Assembly: GCF_016859285.1 (NCBI RefSeq)
Contig: NC_053417.1
Location: 14,504,206-14,568,205, forward strand
Length of the DNA: 64,000 nt
Reading direction: 5' to 3'
Source: Xiphias gladius
Taxonomy: Eukaryota > Chordata > Actinopteri > Istiophoriformes > Xiphiidae
Each line of letters opens with the position of its first letter. Positions within the stretch are counted from its first letter, which is position 1. The notes beneath the pieces are model-generated. The model did not search any database and was not told the DNA's origin. It saw only the letters and a program-made list of their open reading frames with translations. Shown here one piece after another: positions 26,194 to 39,600 of this stretch. The translations under genes were made by a program, and so were the position numbers.

Positions 26194-29100
26194 ATGATCC
26201 GGATAGCCGCCTTCCTCGCTCTGCTGGTGGTCGCCTGCTCGGGTACGTCAGCGGAGAACCAGTGGAAGAGACCTTAATAAAGCTTGTAATGCTAACCAGC
26301 CTTAGCTAGTGGCTAGCTCATCAGATCACTTCCATTTGTCCTCTAAGTTAGGGGGGGGATAATAATAAGTCTTGTTCAAAGGTTTGTTGTATAAGTGTCC
26401 AGGGTTTTAGCTAACCTCAGCTCTGCTTTCTGTGGGGACAGGAGAGAGCTGCACAGACCCAGTGATCACTCCATCGGCCTACACCACCTCTGACGCCGTC
26501 ATCTCCTCCGAGTCTGTCTTCATCGTTGAACTCAGCCTGGCCTGTGCCAACGGAGCACAGGTAACTGTCCACCTCCAGCCCTTCAAAAGAGACACCATGA
26601 TGATATATTGATGTTATCGACTCACTGGGGATCATTTCTGTCCTCTCCAGACTGTGACTCTGTATGCTGATGTGAATGGAAGACAGTTCCCTGTGACCAG
26701 AGGCCAGGATGTTGGCAAGTACCAGGTATGGTAGCATGTTCATGGCCATGTTCATATGTGCTCAAATCCAGCTGCATGCACCCATAACTACTGCCGACAC
26801 CAGCAAAGTGCCCTTCTAAACTGCCTCAGTGAGATTCAGCACTTTATTACCTTTTCAACATCGGTGATCGAAATTTGTTTTGGTGAGCTCACAGTTAAAC
26901 ACAAACAAAAACATTACCTCACATACAGTAACCATCTTGGGAAATAAAACGAGATTTAAAAAAAATATAAATATTAATAAATAATAAATAATTAAAGCAA
27001 GCATTCCCATGGGGGGAGTGCTGTTGCAGAACCTGACTGTCCTGATTCTGATACTTTTCAGTCTTTTAAAAGATATGACGTTGAGGATTCATGAAGAATC
27101 TTGTTTCCCTTTTCCCATCAGGTCTAATTTTGAGGATAAATGTTGGATGTCCAACGATTTCCTAGAGTTGAATCAAAGCAACTCTGAGATTGATTTATGT
27201 GGCTTGCCTTACTCTATCCAGGCAATCCGCAATAACCTTGGCAGTCTGTCAGTATATGTTAAACCCGTTGCTAGAAGCCAGTTTGAGTCTAACCTCAGCT
27301 TACATGCCCAAGTCAAGAGAACTGTAAAGTCCTGCTTTCTCAACATAAGAAATATAACCAAAATGAAGTCATTTTTATCTTCTGCTGACCTGAAGAAAGC
27401 CATCCTCACTTTTATCTCTACTGTAATTCCATTTACTCTTGGTTGAGCCAAAGTTGTCTTTTCCCATCTGCCCTTGGTCCGAAAGGCGGCAGCAAGGATT
27501 TTAACTAATTCGAGGAAATACGATCGCATCAACCCCTACCTTGGCCTCTCCTCATTAGCTACCCGTTAATTTTAGAATTGTTTCTAAAATCTTAGCAATT
27601 ACGATAAAGGGTAAACGGGGTCTTGCTCCCCTAACAAGCCAGATCACAGGCTGAGGTCTTCTGGTAAGGGTCTGTTGGGTGTTCCTAGATTGAAGTTAGT
27701 AACTAGAGGTGACAGAACCTTTTCTTCCTTTAGAACACCTTTCTAGAGGAACTCAAACTCACCACTTAAGTGTCAATCTTTAAGCCTCTTCTCAAAACAG
27801 TACTTGTACAGACAGGCATTTTTATGTTCACAAGCTACAGTCTGCCTTTTTATTGTGCCTTAATTTAGTGTTGTTGTTTTTTATGTCCAATTAAATGTTA
27901 TTATCCTATGCTACATCCCACAATTTTTCTAACTTTCCAGAACTTACATTCTGACAAGCCTACCAATACACATAGTGACTGGCCAGGTGTATGGAAGTTT
28001 GAAAGTAGGCAGGCTTTTAACTTCTCTCTCAAGCTCTTTTTTTTTTTTTCTTTTTCATTCTTCACACAGCTACTGCTGTCACTTTTTATCTGTAAAAACA
28101 AGTGCAACTCTGAATGTATTTGAGGAGAGAGTGTCCAACCGTGTGCAGCGTTAGCCCTATTTTAACAATTCATTACATCCCACCCCTCTCTCTAATAGCA
28201 GGCTTTTCTCCTCAACTTCAAATGTGGCCATGGGGCACAGCTATACACACTTTTGCCTTCCAATGTGATCGGACAACAGTTTGTACAAACTTGTTTATTT
28301 CAAGCTTCCCCGGCCTTAATCCATTCCTCAGCAGACCCTAAATGCATAGCACAGCCTTTCAGAGAGGAGTGAAAGCTCTGAATTTAGACTACCCTAAAAA
28401 CTTTCAGCCATTTGACAACATGTGACTTCTTCCCTCAGGTGTCTTGGAGTCTTCCTCACAAACAGGCCAGCTCTGGAACATATCAGGTCAAATTCTTCGA
28501 TGAGGAGTCCTACAGTGCCCTGCGCAAGGTTATTGTATAGCTGTATATGTATAGTTGATAAGGTCATGGTTTACTGGCAGTCAGCTCCACTTGTTGTGCA
28601 AAGGCTGTTTTGATTTGAATTGTATGTGTGCATTTACTTTGTTCCAGGCCCAGAGAAACAATGAAGATGTGAATGCCATTCAGCCTCTCTTCTCCGTCAA
28701 CATTGACCACAGGGTGAGACTCTTATAGGCCATCAGGTTGAACATGTGAATGCAGTCACAATAATGGTGCCATTAGCCTTGTAAAACTGACTAAACACTC
28801 TAGGATTAAAGCTCCTCTAATCAGTATTTTTATATTAACAATGAATCACATTACTACCTGTGTGTGAAAGGTGTCGAATTATCACCTGACACTGCAGTTG
28901 CCCTCAGCTTTACAGAGCTTTATAGCATCTTCCTGCTCATTGTTTGGATTTTCCAGCCTGACACTTTACCGTTTTGCTTCAGTCTTACGGCTCTCATCGG
29001 GAGGCAGCTGTTATCAGCGAGAAAGCTCTCAAAAAACCACAGTACACTCTTTCCACACAGAGCAGAGAGACAAATTTAGCGACTAGCTGGAGAACACAGT

Positions 29101-29788
29101 GGGGCATTTAGCAGCTAAAGAGTCTTGTATTTCCCGTCAGGAGTTGGAGTTACCAAGGGCATTATAGCAGCAGCCATGAGGAGTTAATGGGATAAGTGTC
29201 TGATTCACAGCTGGAATCCCTACATAAATTTACGAAAAAAAAACAAAACAAAAAACATTTTTATGGAGCTAACAAAGTCACTCGATAATTCAGTTGTAGA
29301 TTAGGGACACAAGGGTCTTGGTTTGTATTTTTAAATCATACAAAATCACTTAAATAGAAAATTGTAATTTAAATTCAGTTCTATGGTTTTTTTGTTTTTT
29401 CCTTTTTATCTATGAAAGCCTCTTCCTTGACATCTTGGGAAAATCCTTTTGTGTTGCTACATATTAAAGAAAAAAGAGATTTAAGAATAACATCATACTT
29501 AAAAAATGACTGATCAGTCATTGTTTACTTTGTGACATGAGCCCAAATCTGAGTAATCACCCATGTGGCTTTCAGTCAAACCCGGCGAAACTGGAATGTG
29601 TCATTGGTTGTCATCTGTTTATCTTCTTCATCAGTAAACCTTTACTGATCTTTTTTTTTTTTTTTTCTAACCTCTTACTACAGGGTGCGTGGAGCGGCCC
29701 ATGGGTGTCTACTGAGGTGGTGGCTGCCCTCATTGGTATCCTGGTCTATTACATGGCCTTCAGTGCCAAGAGCACCATCCAGGCATAA
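26194..29788 (+). CDS. ssr4: Translocon-associated protein subunit delta (TRAP-delta)
   Basis: Six exons: 26194-26242, 26442-26560, 26651-26725, 28439-28528, 28648-28713, 29684-29788. The joined frame is 504 nt (167 aa; human 173). The protein has a cleavable signal peptide ([17 protein letters not shown]), a lumenal beta-sandwich domain with Cys20 and Cys51 placed to form the conserved disulfide, and a single C-terminal membrane span (about 142-160) ending in AKSTIQA. The start is the first ATG giving the signal peptide. TRAP sits beside Sec61 in the ER membrane, where it helps some signal sequences open the channel and supports N-glycosylation. Similarity to human SSR4 is high, including [13 protein letters not shown] and GPWVSTEV. 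Intron 3 (1.7 kb) holds a LINE fragment. UPR-type elements lie upstream. Confidence 0.97.
27000..27850 (+). mobile_element. LINE (CR1/L2/Rex1-type) 3'-end fragment in ssr4 intron 3
   Basis: A 145-codon frame (27009-27446) carries the tail of a non-LTR reverse transcriptase: [20 protein letters not shown], then [20 protein letters not shown] and [16 protein letters not shown]. After a stop and frame changes it continues with [38 protein letters not shown] and the RQAF end motif near 27816. Several stops show it is dead. It is in the same orientation as ssr4. The clade is inferred from these C-terminal motifs. Confidence 0.75.
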
Positions 29789-30065
29789 ACAGATCCACAG
29801 TCAGTTTTTTCAACCACTGTATCGTTAAAGACTGAATTCTGGTGGAGCTCGATTAACAATCCATCATCCAGTGTTGTGGCAAGCCAACAGAATTTTGCCG
29901 CTTGATCTGCTATGGGATGAGGAGCAAGAGTAGCAGTCTTTGTATTGTTTTTATTCAGACTGTGTCTGTATGCCATCTGTCTTATCACTTTACAGATGAA
30001 TTTTGTCACGAGTTTGTCCTGTCAGTATGGATGGAATTTTGTAATTTTTTTGGTAAAACCAGACA

Positions 30066-30090
30066 AATAAACCTGGACCACATAAATAAA
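30066..30090 (+). terminator. ssr4: Probable ssr4 poly(A) signals
   Basis: AATAAA at 30066-30071 and again at 30085-30090, about 280 nt after the ssr4 stop and followed by GT-rich sequence. Confidence 0.6.
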
Positions 30091-30099
30091 GAAAACAAA

Positions 30100-33000
30100 A
30101 ATAGATTTGTGTACTGTATTCAGTCGTGCTTAAAAGATGTCAATACATCCAGACCAGATTATCCTTTGTCCTTCTGTCTGGATACATCGGCCAGAGTGGG
30201 ATTTGTACAGATGTGCTGAACACCAACAGAGAAAGGTCAAGCCTTCTTTGCATATGAAATGTCAATAATGTGACGGCACGGGCTGGCCTGAACAGGCCTA
30301 GTGTTTGTGTGTTCTCCAGTAAAATTAATAAATGGCTTGTTTTTCTTCTATTGTAATGTGTTGATTCATGTAATAGTCTCAGTGACAGGCTGCGGCTTTC
30401 AGAAATTCCTTTTTCTCCAAGACGAACTGGAGGATTCATGGTCTCTTACTCCATAACAGCAGATGTCAACTATGAGGGTTTTTTCTTTTTTTAATTTTCT
30501 GGTGCCAGTGGTAATTTGGTGAAGTCTAAATGATTCAATAGTTCCCTGAACTCATCTAGATCAAACGATAACCAGTTCCAACAAGGTTGAGCTTTCACAG
30601 ACTAATTGCTAGAGGGATGACAGGTGGTTATACAGATATTCTTAAGAGCTGCACTTTCTGATTTGATAAGCAGTTTTTAAGAATTTCCACAGAAGATTTA
30701 AATCTATTAAAGGAAAAATACAACTGCTGTGATGTATTTGATTCATGAGAGAAATATTTGTGTTTTCCTTTTAAAAGTCTTACTTGTTTGATAGGATTTA
30801 TGGTAGTTAACAAAATCACAAAAAATTACTCGTTGCTCTAAACGTGTTCAGCGTGGAGGTTGTTGCTGAACTCTGGGTGGACATGAGAGCTATTTTTGCC
30901 GGCAGAGGAGAGGCACGAATGGCCCTCTGGCATTCCCAGATAGTCAAGCAGAGGTTCGAACACAGCAGCTGATTTCCTGTCCTGTTTTCTCTCAAAACAC
31001 ACCAGCAGTTAACATGTTTCAGGTGTTAATGCAGTAAACAGGAGAGCTGCTTGTGTTACCCTGCTGACTCGCTGTAGTGCAGTGCCACCAGTTGAACACA
31101 CCGTGGCAGCTCTGTGCTGCTTTTGAAGTTTGTTGGCGCCAGACTGAGGCCAGCTACTGCCTCATTTTTACTAGTTCAGGAAAAATCTGTTGCTAATGTA
31201 ATGCAACACATTGCATAATGCACTTTGAGCCATTGTTCTGTTTTACATGCACTTCAGTCGAGTTTGTCAGATTTATAAGTGCTTAGAGCAATCTCATGCC
31301 TAAGTGAGCTAGTTTGTTAGAGAATTAAACTTAGCATGCCTGTTTCTGTATCTGGACTGAATCAGTGTTTGTCTTCCCTGCACAGCATATAGAGTGCTGC
31401 TTTTTCATCTACAGCACAACTGCAACTTCTCATTGACTCCCATGAGAATAATGTAAACTTTGTATATGAGTAACTTGATCCACTCACAGAAACACTGCAC
31501 AGTGTACAGAGGACACAACAAGTTTCTCATATGTCTGCTTTTCTGCAGCTTTGTCAGCACAAACACACACACACACACACACACCCTTTGGTGGTGTAAG
31601 GGACATCTTAGCTCTTTTGCCTTCTGTCACCTTTGGCAAGGAGATAATAAACACATCATAGTGTTGTTCATTCAGAAAGCCCATGAGCTGGAGTGAATCC
31701 AGACACTCCCTCATGGAGTCACCTATTAGGCTGTGGCAAGTGGAGGACAGCTGGATGCAGGGATATAAGTGGAATGAGCAAAGGCCACTGAGTGGATGGT
31801 GACACAAGACTAAAACTTCTCTTTGCGACTGAGTTAACTCTAACCCACACGTCAGTGCAGATAATTGTGTATGTAGAACGAAATATTTTGAGATTGTTGT
31901 TGTTGCAGAATGAATGAACTCAGAGGAAGTCACAATTTATCTTTCACTGGTGAATTATTATTACTAACCTACAAGGTCATGCAAACAAACAAATCTGAAT
32001 CACATTTATTTTTATATAATTACACAACACAGGCTTTAATCTTGATTTACCAATGCAAAGCACCTTCTAACTTTGTTTTTATGGGTACTGCATACATGTG
32101 CTTCTTATTATTATTATTATTACATAAGACAAACATTTTTTGCTGAGGAACAGGAACTACTGTAGGGGATTCTGGGTATGTGCGTGTGCGTGCTGTGAGC
32201 CAGAGAAAAGCTGCTTCGACAGAGGTGTGTAAAACACCAACTCCAGAGGCAGACATGGATGGGCTTAGTGAGATTCAGCAATGTGGAAACTGGCGTTGCA
32301 CAAATGATTCTCACATGAAGTCACACCTTCTGTCTCTGCCATAAACACTGTTTTTACTACTCATTCTTCACACATTTTGTAAAGCAGAACAAGGTCAACA
32401 AACTGTGGGCGAGCTCAATAGTCAGAAAATAGACAGTATCTTTTCATGCTAGCTTCCCCTTCCTTACTCTATAATAACAGTTATTGTTCTGGTTATTTCA
32501 TGGATGTGTATGCACAGCGAGGCATGTTATATGTATAGCTGCTTCAACTACAACAGTTTGACTGTGTTTTGAGTTTATAAACTTTTCCCCCTCTTATCTC
32601 CCTCTTCCTGTCCTCTTTGGGCATCCTCTAATCCGTTGTGCCTGTCAATGCCGTTGCAAGTGAAAAACCAGCCATACATGGGGAAAATGTCCTTTTTTCT
32701 TTCTCCTCTTTTTTGTAAATGTCATTTCCTCCAACATATTAGACATCCGCTCCATGTTTCACATTAAAAGGTCAGCCACTGTTATATGGCTTCTTTTTTT
32801 TTTTTTTTTTTAATTTTTGTGCACTTCTCATGGCTGTCCGTGAGCCATGAAATACTGTCGGTTAAACCGGAGCACACACATCACAACAAACAGTTTCTTT
32901 GCGCATTAACCCTTTGAACGCATGTTGAATGATTGCCCATAAAATGGGTTTTATCAGACGCTGTCCACATGCCTTATTTTAACCATGAAGAAAAAAAAAT

Positions 33001-34845
33001 AAATTACAGGGTCTTGGTGAGGTGTAAACATAACCCCGGTTTAAGTAATGAAAACATGGTGGGTGAAAGCGATAAAAGCTAGCCTTGATCTTCTGGCTCT
33101 CTGGGAAATAACCCCTTTTAAATCAGTAAATACTCTATCTTCTCTAAAGCATGAGGCAAGATTTTGTGTTGAATCATCACCAATAAAAATATAAGGATAG
33201 CTATTTTTGGCAAAAATCACCCTGAAAACAGTTCATTTATATTTTTGTTGCAAATAAAGGCAGAGGCTGAAAATACCTTTTATGTGAGAAAAATGTCTTA
33301 TCTGACACAGACGTAAAGTACAAAGAAATCATCAAGTACACAGGAGAGAAAGAGAGAAAAGTAAATCAAAGAAAAGAATTTTGTGTTTCTTGTTGCTCAC
33401 TTTTCTTTTGCTTCTTCTGATTATAAAGTACGATGCTCCAGTGCTCTCTGCTAACATAGACTCTGGATTCGGTTATGTAAATTGGTGAGGGTCAGATATG
33501 CCTCCTGGTGTCTTGGAATGAGCTTAGTAGCAGCCTAGCAGCAGTCATCAGATCTGTGGAGGGGTCTTGAGTTAAGCAATGCAGACACATTGCTCGGTGT
33601 AGTAAAGCTCCTGGCTCCAGGTCTGATTTATACCGACTTTGTTCAACGCTTGGGGGGCTCCATTATTCTTCAAAGCCACTGGATGTACTCCTTGGCTGAC
33701 CCTAAATTGATTTCAAGAGGGAGGTTCACTTATTTTCCTGCCTTTATGACAGTCACACAGCTAGGTCATTTATTTCCCTTATACCCCATCGCAGCCTCAG
33801 GCCTGGCAGGAAGTGCCGCCCCACTGTAGAAGACGTGACCTTGACTTTAGACCTCAACCTCACTTCAGTATGGATACCAAGAGCATCAAGGCATTCAGCA
33901 TAAACACAGCCACACTGACATACATACCGCAGGATTACAAAAACCAGTGACCTACCCTATAGACCATCCATCATATGCTCTGACAAGGGAGGGTGATGGT
34001 AGTTGGGGTGATTATAGCTACTGTCAGGTCTTCTATCCTCAGGAAACAAGACAGAGTTGCAGAGGAATTCTCTGTAATGATGGGTCTAATTTTTGTGGAT
34101 ATTTACAGGTGTTTGTGCCAGAAAATTCTCCATTTATCAATATTAATTCATTTTTAGCTGTTGTAATGTCAACTAATTGTTATGCAGGCAGTATGATGCA
34201 CACCAAAGTGTGTTTGGCCTGGATCTGAAGTCTGACCCTTTCAGTGGAGAAGAATCATCCTCTGACCTCTCAACTTCCTGATAGGAAGAGGAAAATTCAT
34301 GAACACCCCCAGGGTTTGGGAGAAGTTCATTTATTTCCTGATATAACAAAGTGAGACACGGGACGCTGTTGCTGTAGCCTTTCATTTGGCGGAGAATCAA
34401 AGTGGAGGCTTGTGTCTGGGGAATAAATGTATAGTGTCGTGCTGAAAGCCTAAACACCCTGAACGCACAGAGGAAAAGGTGAGGCAAGTATTCCTGAGAC
34501 ACCTTGAAAGCATCCCGGCATTGTCCTGCAGACTCACATAACACTGCTTTCTCGTGAAAAAAAAGGATGTGCCAAACTTGCTCAAAATGAGCGTAAAAAA
34601 ACACACCACTATTTTCAGGAACGTCTAATGTGAAATGTATAGTTTGACAATATCTCATTTTATACAGAAAGTTATAACATCTACTGCATGTGCAGTAGTT
34701 TACATAATCACACTTTTATATAAAGAAGAACTGTTATAACATTACTATTTTATCTGTCATGCAATTTGGGACATAATACATTACTGTTTATGCAGGAAAA
34801 CTATGATATAAAAACTGTACATGAACACAAGGCAGTAAAAGGAAT
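30100..34845. other. Intergenic ssr4-avpr2, no gene seen
   Basis: Low-complexity T-runs (about 32790-32812) and unique AT-rich DNA. Two longer minus-strand frames, 31484-31933 (149 codons, containing a CA microsatellite) and 34173-34658 (161 codons), have no recognisable domain and are not supported as genes. Confidence 0.5.
31562..31584. repeat. (CA)n microsatellite
   Basis: About 11 CA units. Confidence 0.9.
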
Positions 34846-34847
34846 TC

Positions 34848-34870
34848 AAATACACACACACACACATACA

Positions 34871-34945
<75 letters not shown>

Positions 34946-34998
34946 TCACTCACTCACTCACTCACTCACTCACACACAGACACATACACAGACACATA

Positions 34999-35062
<64 letters not shown>
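34848..35062. repeat. Compound microsatellite (CA)n(CTCA)n(TA)n
   Basis: CA units with interspersed TACA run to about 34940. Eight or so CTCA/ACTC units follow, then CAGACACATA, then about 38 TA units from roughly 34999 to 35061. It gives a spurious His-Thr repeat frame. Confidence 0.97.
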
Positions 35063-35064
<2 letters not shown>

Positions 35065-35069
35065 TTGTG

Positions 35070-36685
35070 GACACACACATATATATAACCTTTTATTTAT
35101 GCAACAATAAATAAAAAGATAACGGAACACATGGTTCATGGTGTGATATATTCAATAATCCCTGCTCTGGTGGTAACTCTGTCTAAGAATAACATGTCTG
35201 ACATCATTTGAAGATTAGTTCAGTGAGGGAGGCCCCTCTAAAAATGTCTACTGACATTACAGGCACTTGGTTTTGACTGGGTGTATTTTCACTGTGGATG
35301 TTAAGTTTTTCTTAAACTGATATGCAGTCTAAATGACACTTGATACATCTTATCTGTTGAAGCTTTGTAGTATCTCCACTAATCAGACCTGAAAAGATTC
35401 TACTGTCCAGCTTTAAAAGATCTTTGGTTTGACATCTCCTTGTTTTCTACTACATATTTCATTACCATTGTATGATTTACATTCAACATTTATCTCACAA
35501 AAAATGTAATAATATCTAATGTGCCTTACATTTTGAATAAATATACTTTACATTGTTCATCTCTGTACAAGGAATGCTGTTGAATGTTTGTTTCCATCCC
35601 GCATCTTCTGCGTGATGTCCGTGTTCTTGTTTCAGACTCTCAGGAGAGCATGACAGGAAGGTAATTTTGTGTACCTCATATGCTGTATGTTTGTACGAAA
35701 TACTATCACATACTGTAATTGTGTCCCAGTTGGTTGTGGAAACCTGGATTGTCCCGGGCCTAACCCTCAACTTCTGTCTGTTTGCGAGTGTGTGTTTTCT
35801 ATCTGCGTTAATCCACCGTACTCCGGTTCCTTGTGGGGTGGTGTCTCGACTCTACTGCAGCCTCCTCATGAGTGAATCTCCATCCATCTTGCTAACAAAT
35901 CACTATTGTGCCTTAGAACCCAAATTCCTCCAAAGCGAATATGAATTCAGCCGCAAGCATCCATCTCTAATCCACTTCCTTTGATTTAACAAAGTTTGTT
36001 CACATTATTAAATTTTGACTACAGCCTTCTCAGGACCACTCCTGCAGCTGTAACATCCATGTCATCCCCTGTCTGTTCTCAGTCCGACAGCAGTCTTGCC
36101 CTCTCTCACCCTCTGCATGTGTACGTGTCTCTCTCTCTCTTTCCCTTAGCCTGCTGCTTTGTTTTGTCTACACCCTCAGCTTTGTCTGCTGATTCGTACA
36201 TTAGGTGTGCCGTAACGCCATTAATGCAGTGTTCCATAACTTGCATTCCTGCTGCTCTGCTCTGTCTGAGCAGGCCAAGAGTTTTTCTCATATGAATCAA
36301 TGCATAGGGTGCTACTCAACAGCTACAGAGGTGAAAATTTCTTTACTTTCAAGGCCATTTTGTATGGCAGATGACTGCCATTGTATATTCCACAGTGCCC
36401 TCATAAAATGGTGTTGACATCTTCAATCCACCCGTCCTTACTGCTAGAGTGGAGAGGACAGGTGATTACAGATAGAGGTCTTGTTGACAGTACAGCTGTC
36501 CTTTGTTGTTGGAAACATCTGGTGGAGGTCAGCACTCTCTGTTCTCACGCTGCGATGCTGGAGGTGGTGCTGGTGGTGGCGGAGTTGTGTGCAACAGCCC
36601 ATTCTTGCAACAGGCACCCATGTGCACCCATGCATGTCTTCTCAAACATGTCTCTGTGTGTCCGTTTCTGTCTCATCAGTCTCTG
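35070..36685. other. 3' flank of avpr2, no separate gene
   Basis: The 3' UTR of avpr2 (minus strand) should begin at 36685. No canonical minus-strand AATAAA (TTTATT on +) occurs closer than about 35092-35097, so the poly(A) site is undetermined. Small frames on the plus strand opposite the receptor 3' end are shadows. Confidence 0.4.
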
Positions 36686-39600
36686 TCAGTAAAGGTTGTC
36701 CTTGGTGGTGGAGGTGTGTGTGGTGGTGGAGTCGTCAGGCAGGGAGCCCCGGCGGCCACGTCCCGACCAACAGTGCAGCAGGTTCTGCAGCTCTCTGGAC
36801 ACGCTGCTGGAGAAAGCTGTGTAGATCCACGGGTTAGTGCATGAGTTCAGACTGGCCAGCAGCATCAGGATAGTGAAGGCCACTCCTGCAGAGGAGACAC
36901 ACACATACACACACACGAGAAGAAACGTGCATAAACACATGTAAATGCAAGCACAAGTATGTATACGCACATAAAAATGTGAATTTTCACATGTAAAGTT
37001 TGTGAGCTAGAGAGCAGCATTCTTCCAGCTGTGGACAGATGATCACATTGTACACCACATTGTTCTCTTCTCTCTTATGAAACAAACAAAAATATGTGCA
37101 ACAGCTTTTCAGTTTGAATATAAACCATGCAGGATTGTTGTTTCTCATTTTATTTCCTTCAGAAACGGCGACAGGACTGTAAATATCTCAGAGGGACAAA
37201 ATCCTGCATACTTCCTTTTTCAGTTTTTTCTTTTTTTTACTGCTAATAATAAGTCATTTATGTAATAACTAAACATGCTTATTTCACAGAGGCCAACTGG
37301 GGACAATAGAGAAGGAAAAACTGCTTTTAGAATACAAAGCTGACAATAATCAACTATGTGTGTTTGTGAGTGTATGTGTGGGCATGTGTTTGTGTGCGTG
37401 TGTTTTTGCGTGTGGAGCTGTCTGCCAGTACGGACTCATTCATGTGTATGCATTCTTGTATGTGCATGTATGCATGTGCTGGTTTGTGTATGTGTACAAG
37501 CTTACGTGTCTTGCTCTGTGTGTCTGCTTGTGACTTTGACGACGTGTGAAAGCTGCTAGCCCAGATCATTGTTGATGAAATGTCAACATATGGCCACGTT
37601 GTGAAATCAGCAGGCGTTATAAACAGGTTATTTACTGGCCTCGGGTGTTTGTCTTTAGCTTCAGATCAGAGGACACCCACACAGTCCACGCTATCAGCCA
37701 CAACTTTAGACTACACCAGCCTTGCTAGCTTCATCTCTGGCCGCAGGTAAAGACATCAACAGATACTGTTTGTGTTCCAAAATGTACAGAGGCCAGAGAT
37801 ATCACCCAGGAGTTCCTAGTTGTGGGTTAAAGCAAACATTGTTGTTGACCTTGTATATAACTCACTGTTACCAAATCTGAGCCGGAGCGTGTCTGTGGAA
37901 TAATGAGTGAGACTGTATTTAGACAGCGGCATTGATCAGAAGGTGTTGTAATAAACAAGACCCAATTGTTCAGCGTCTGTTTTTTCATCCTACACGGCAA
38001 AACAGATATGTTTTGCACATTTAGAGCAATTAAATTGATAAACTGGGCTAAGGAGGATCAATCCATCTGAGAAAAACAACTTAAATGATTCACTTGCAGT
38101 GGTTATGACACAGATGTCTGTTTTTGGTTTTTTCTCTAACTGCATGAATTTCGCAATGATGGATCCAAACCCTCTGAGATCAGGCTGGGAACATGGATAA
38201 CCAGTACCCATAAAGAATGTTTGTGACTGACCTTGGTCTGGAGGGTTGGGGTCCCAGGCCGCCCACAGCTGGACGATGAAGAACGGTGACCAGCAGATAG
38301 TGTAGACCAGCACAATGACCAGAGTCATTCTCACCGTCTTGGACATGGCTTTAGTGATGCTTGGAGGTGGAGTGGCTGGAGGGTGAGGGGGAACATAGTC
38401 AAGGGAGCAGCGGGGTGAGCCTGTGGCCAGCCCATAGGATGTGCAGGACTCTGGGCAATCGGCGCTGTTCAGTGTTTGTTGCTGTGTTGAAGATGTCGTT
38501 GTCACATGTCCACCACGGCAACTGTTATACTGAATAGCCGACGGTGCATAGTCGTAACACTCTCCGACTTGGCTGTTGTGTATGTTATTGTGAGCACTGG
38601 CATTCACACCCTTCGAGAGCTGTCCTCCCCTCCCTTCCCTGCCCCCCCCTCCAGATGCACGTCTCCCCCTCTCCCTGGCCCTCTCATCCTCCTTCTTAAA
38701 GCTGTGGAAACGGAAGAGGATTTCATTCTTCTTCAACTCAGCCATCACCATCCTCTCTGACTTTAGGTAGATGTTATTGTGAATCTCTCTGAAGATTCTT
38801 ATCTGAAAAACAAGAATAGTATCATGAATTAGCACAGTTTAATATGACTGAAACAAGACATTGCGTTGTTCAAAGGCTTGGTGGCCTGAGGATGCAGTTT
38901 TATGACCGGCAGGTGCCAAATTCCGCTGCTTGTCTTTACTCTTGCAGACTTTTTTGCATCTTATATTTGTTACATATTTTTTGCATTTCTGCTGTAACAG
39001 TGACAGGAAACTTGATATGTTGGCCTTCACCATCAGCCATAAACCAGTATTAGAAATTTTTATGCAACACTGTTAAACACCATTATTCCTCCATTCTATT
39101 ACAATAAAAAATAGCTAACATAAAATTTATTGCAACACAATTATTCTTCACACTCTCCTGAGCAACTAATTAATTTGAAATCAAAAAATGATAGGTGATT
39201 CATATTTGTAGGTATTTTTACTGAATTTAAGGATTGTTACTGCAATCCATTGCTATTCCGCTACCTTTTACTTTTAAAAACAGCTCTACACTTTGTTTAA
39301 ACACTGCACTCAAATCCACGTTTCAATCCAGTATATACTAGTAAAGTATATGCTATTCTATCAACTGACTCAGTTGAAACTTTCTAAATTATTTCCTTCT
39401 GCAGATTCTACATCCTACTTCTGAAAAAGCGTCTGAAGAACCCTCTCGATTTGAAATCTGATAATGAAAAGAGGTCACGGATTCTATGTTTGGCTGAGAT
39501 CTGGTACATTCCACTTTCTGGCAGGAGGTTCTCAGAGTAGGCAGATTTTCTGAGCACCCGTCTCAGCAGTGGTCCTCCAAGTGCTGTATTAATTAGGGGA

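Noticed and set aside
26561-26650. Possible C/D snoRNA in ssr4 intron 2 (ATGATGA-like C box)
   Set aside because: No CTGA D box or terminal stem at proper spacing.
31484-31933. 149-codon minus-strand open frame
   Set aside because: Runs through a CA microsatellite (Val-Cys repeat), with no domain and no supporting context.
34173-34658. 161-codon minus-strand open frame between ssr4 and avpr2
   Set aside because: No recognisable domain, signal peptide or convincing splice context. Among the longest chance frames expected in about 64 kb.
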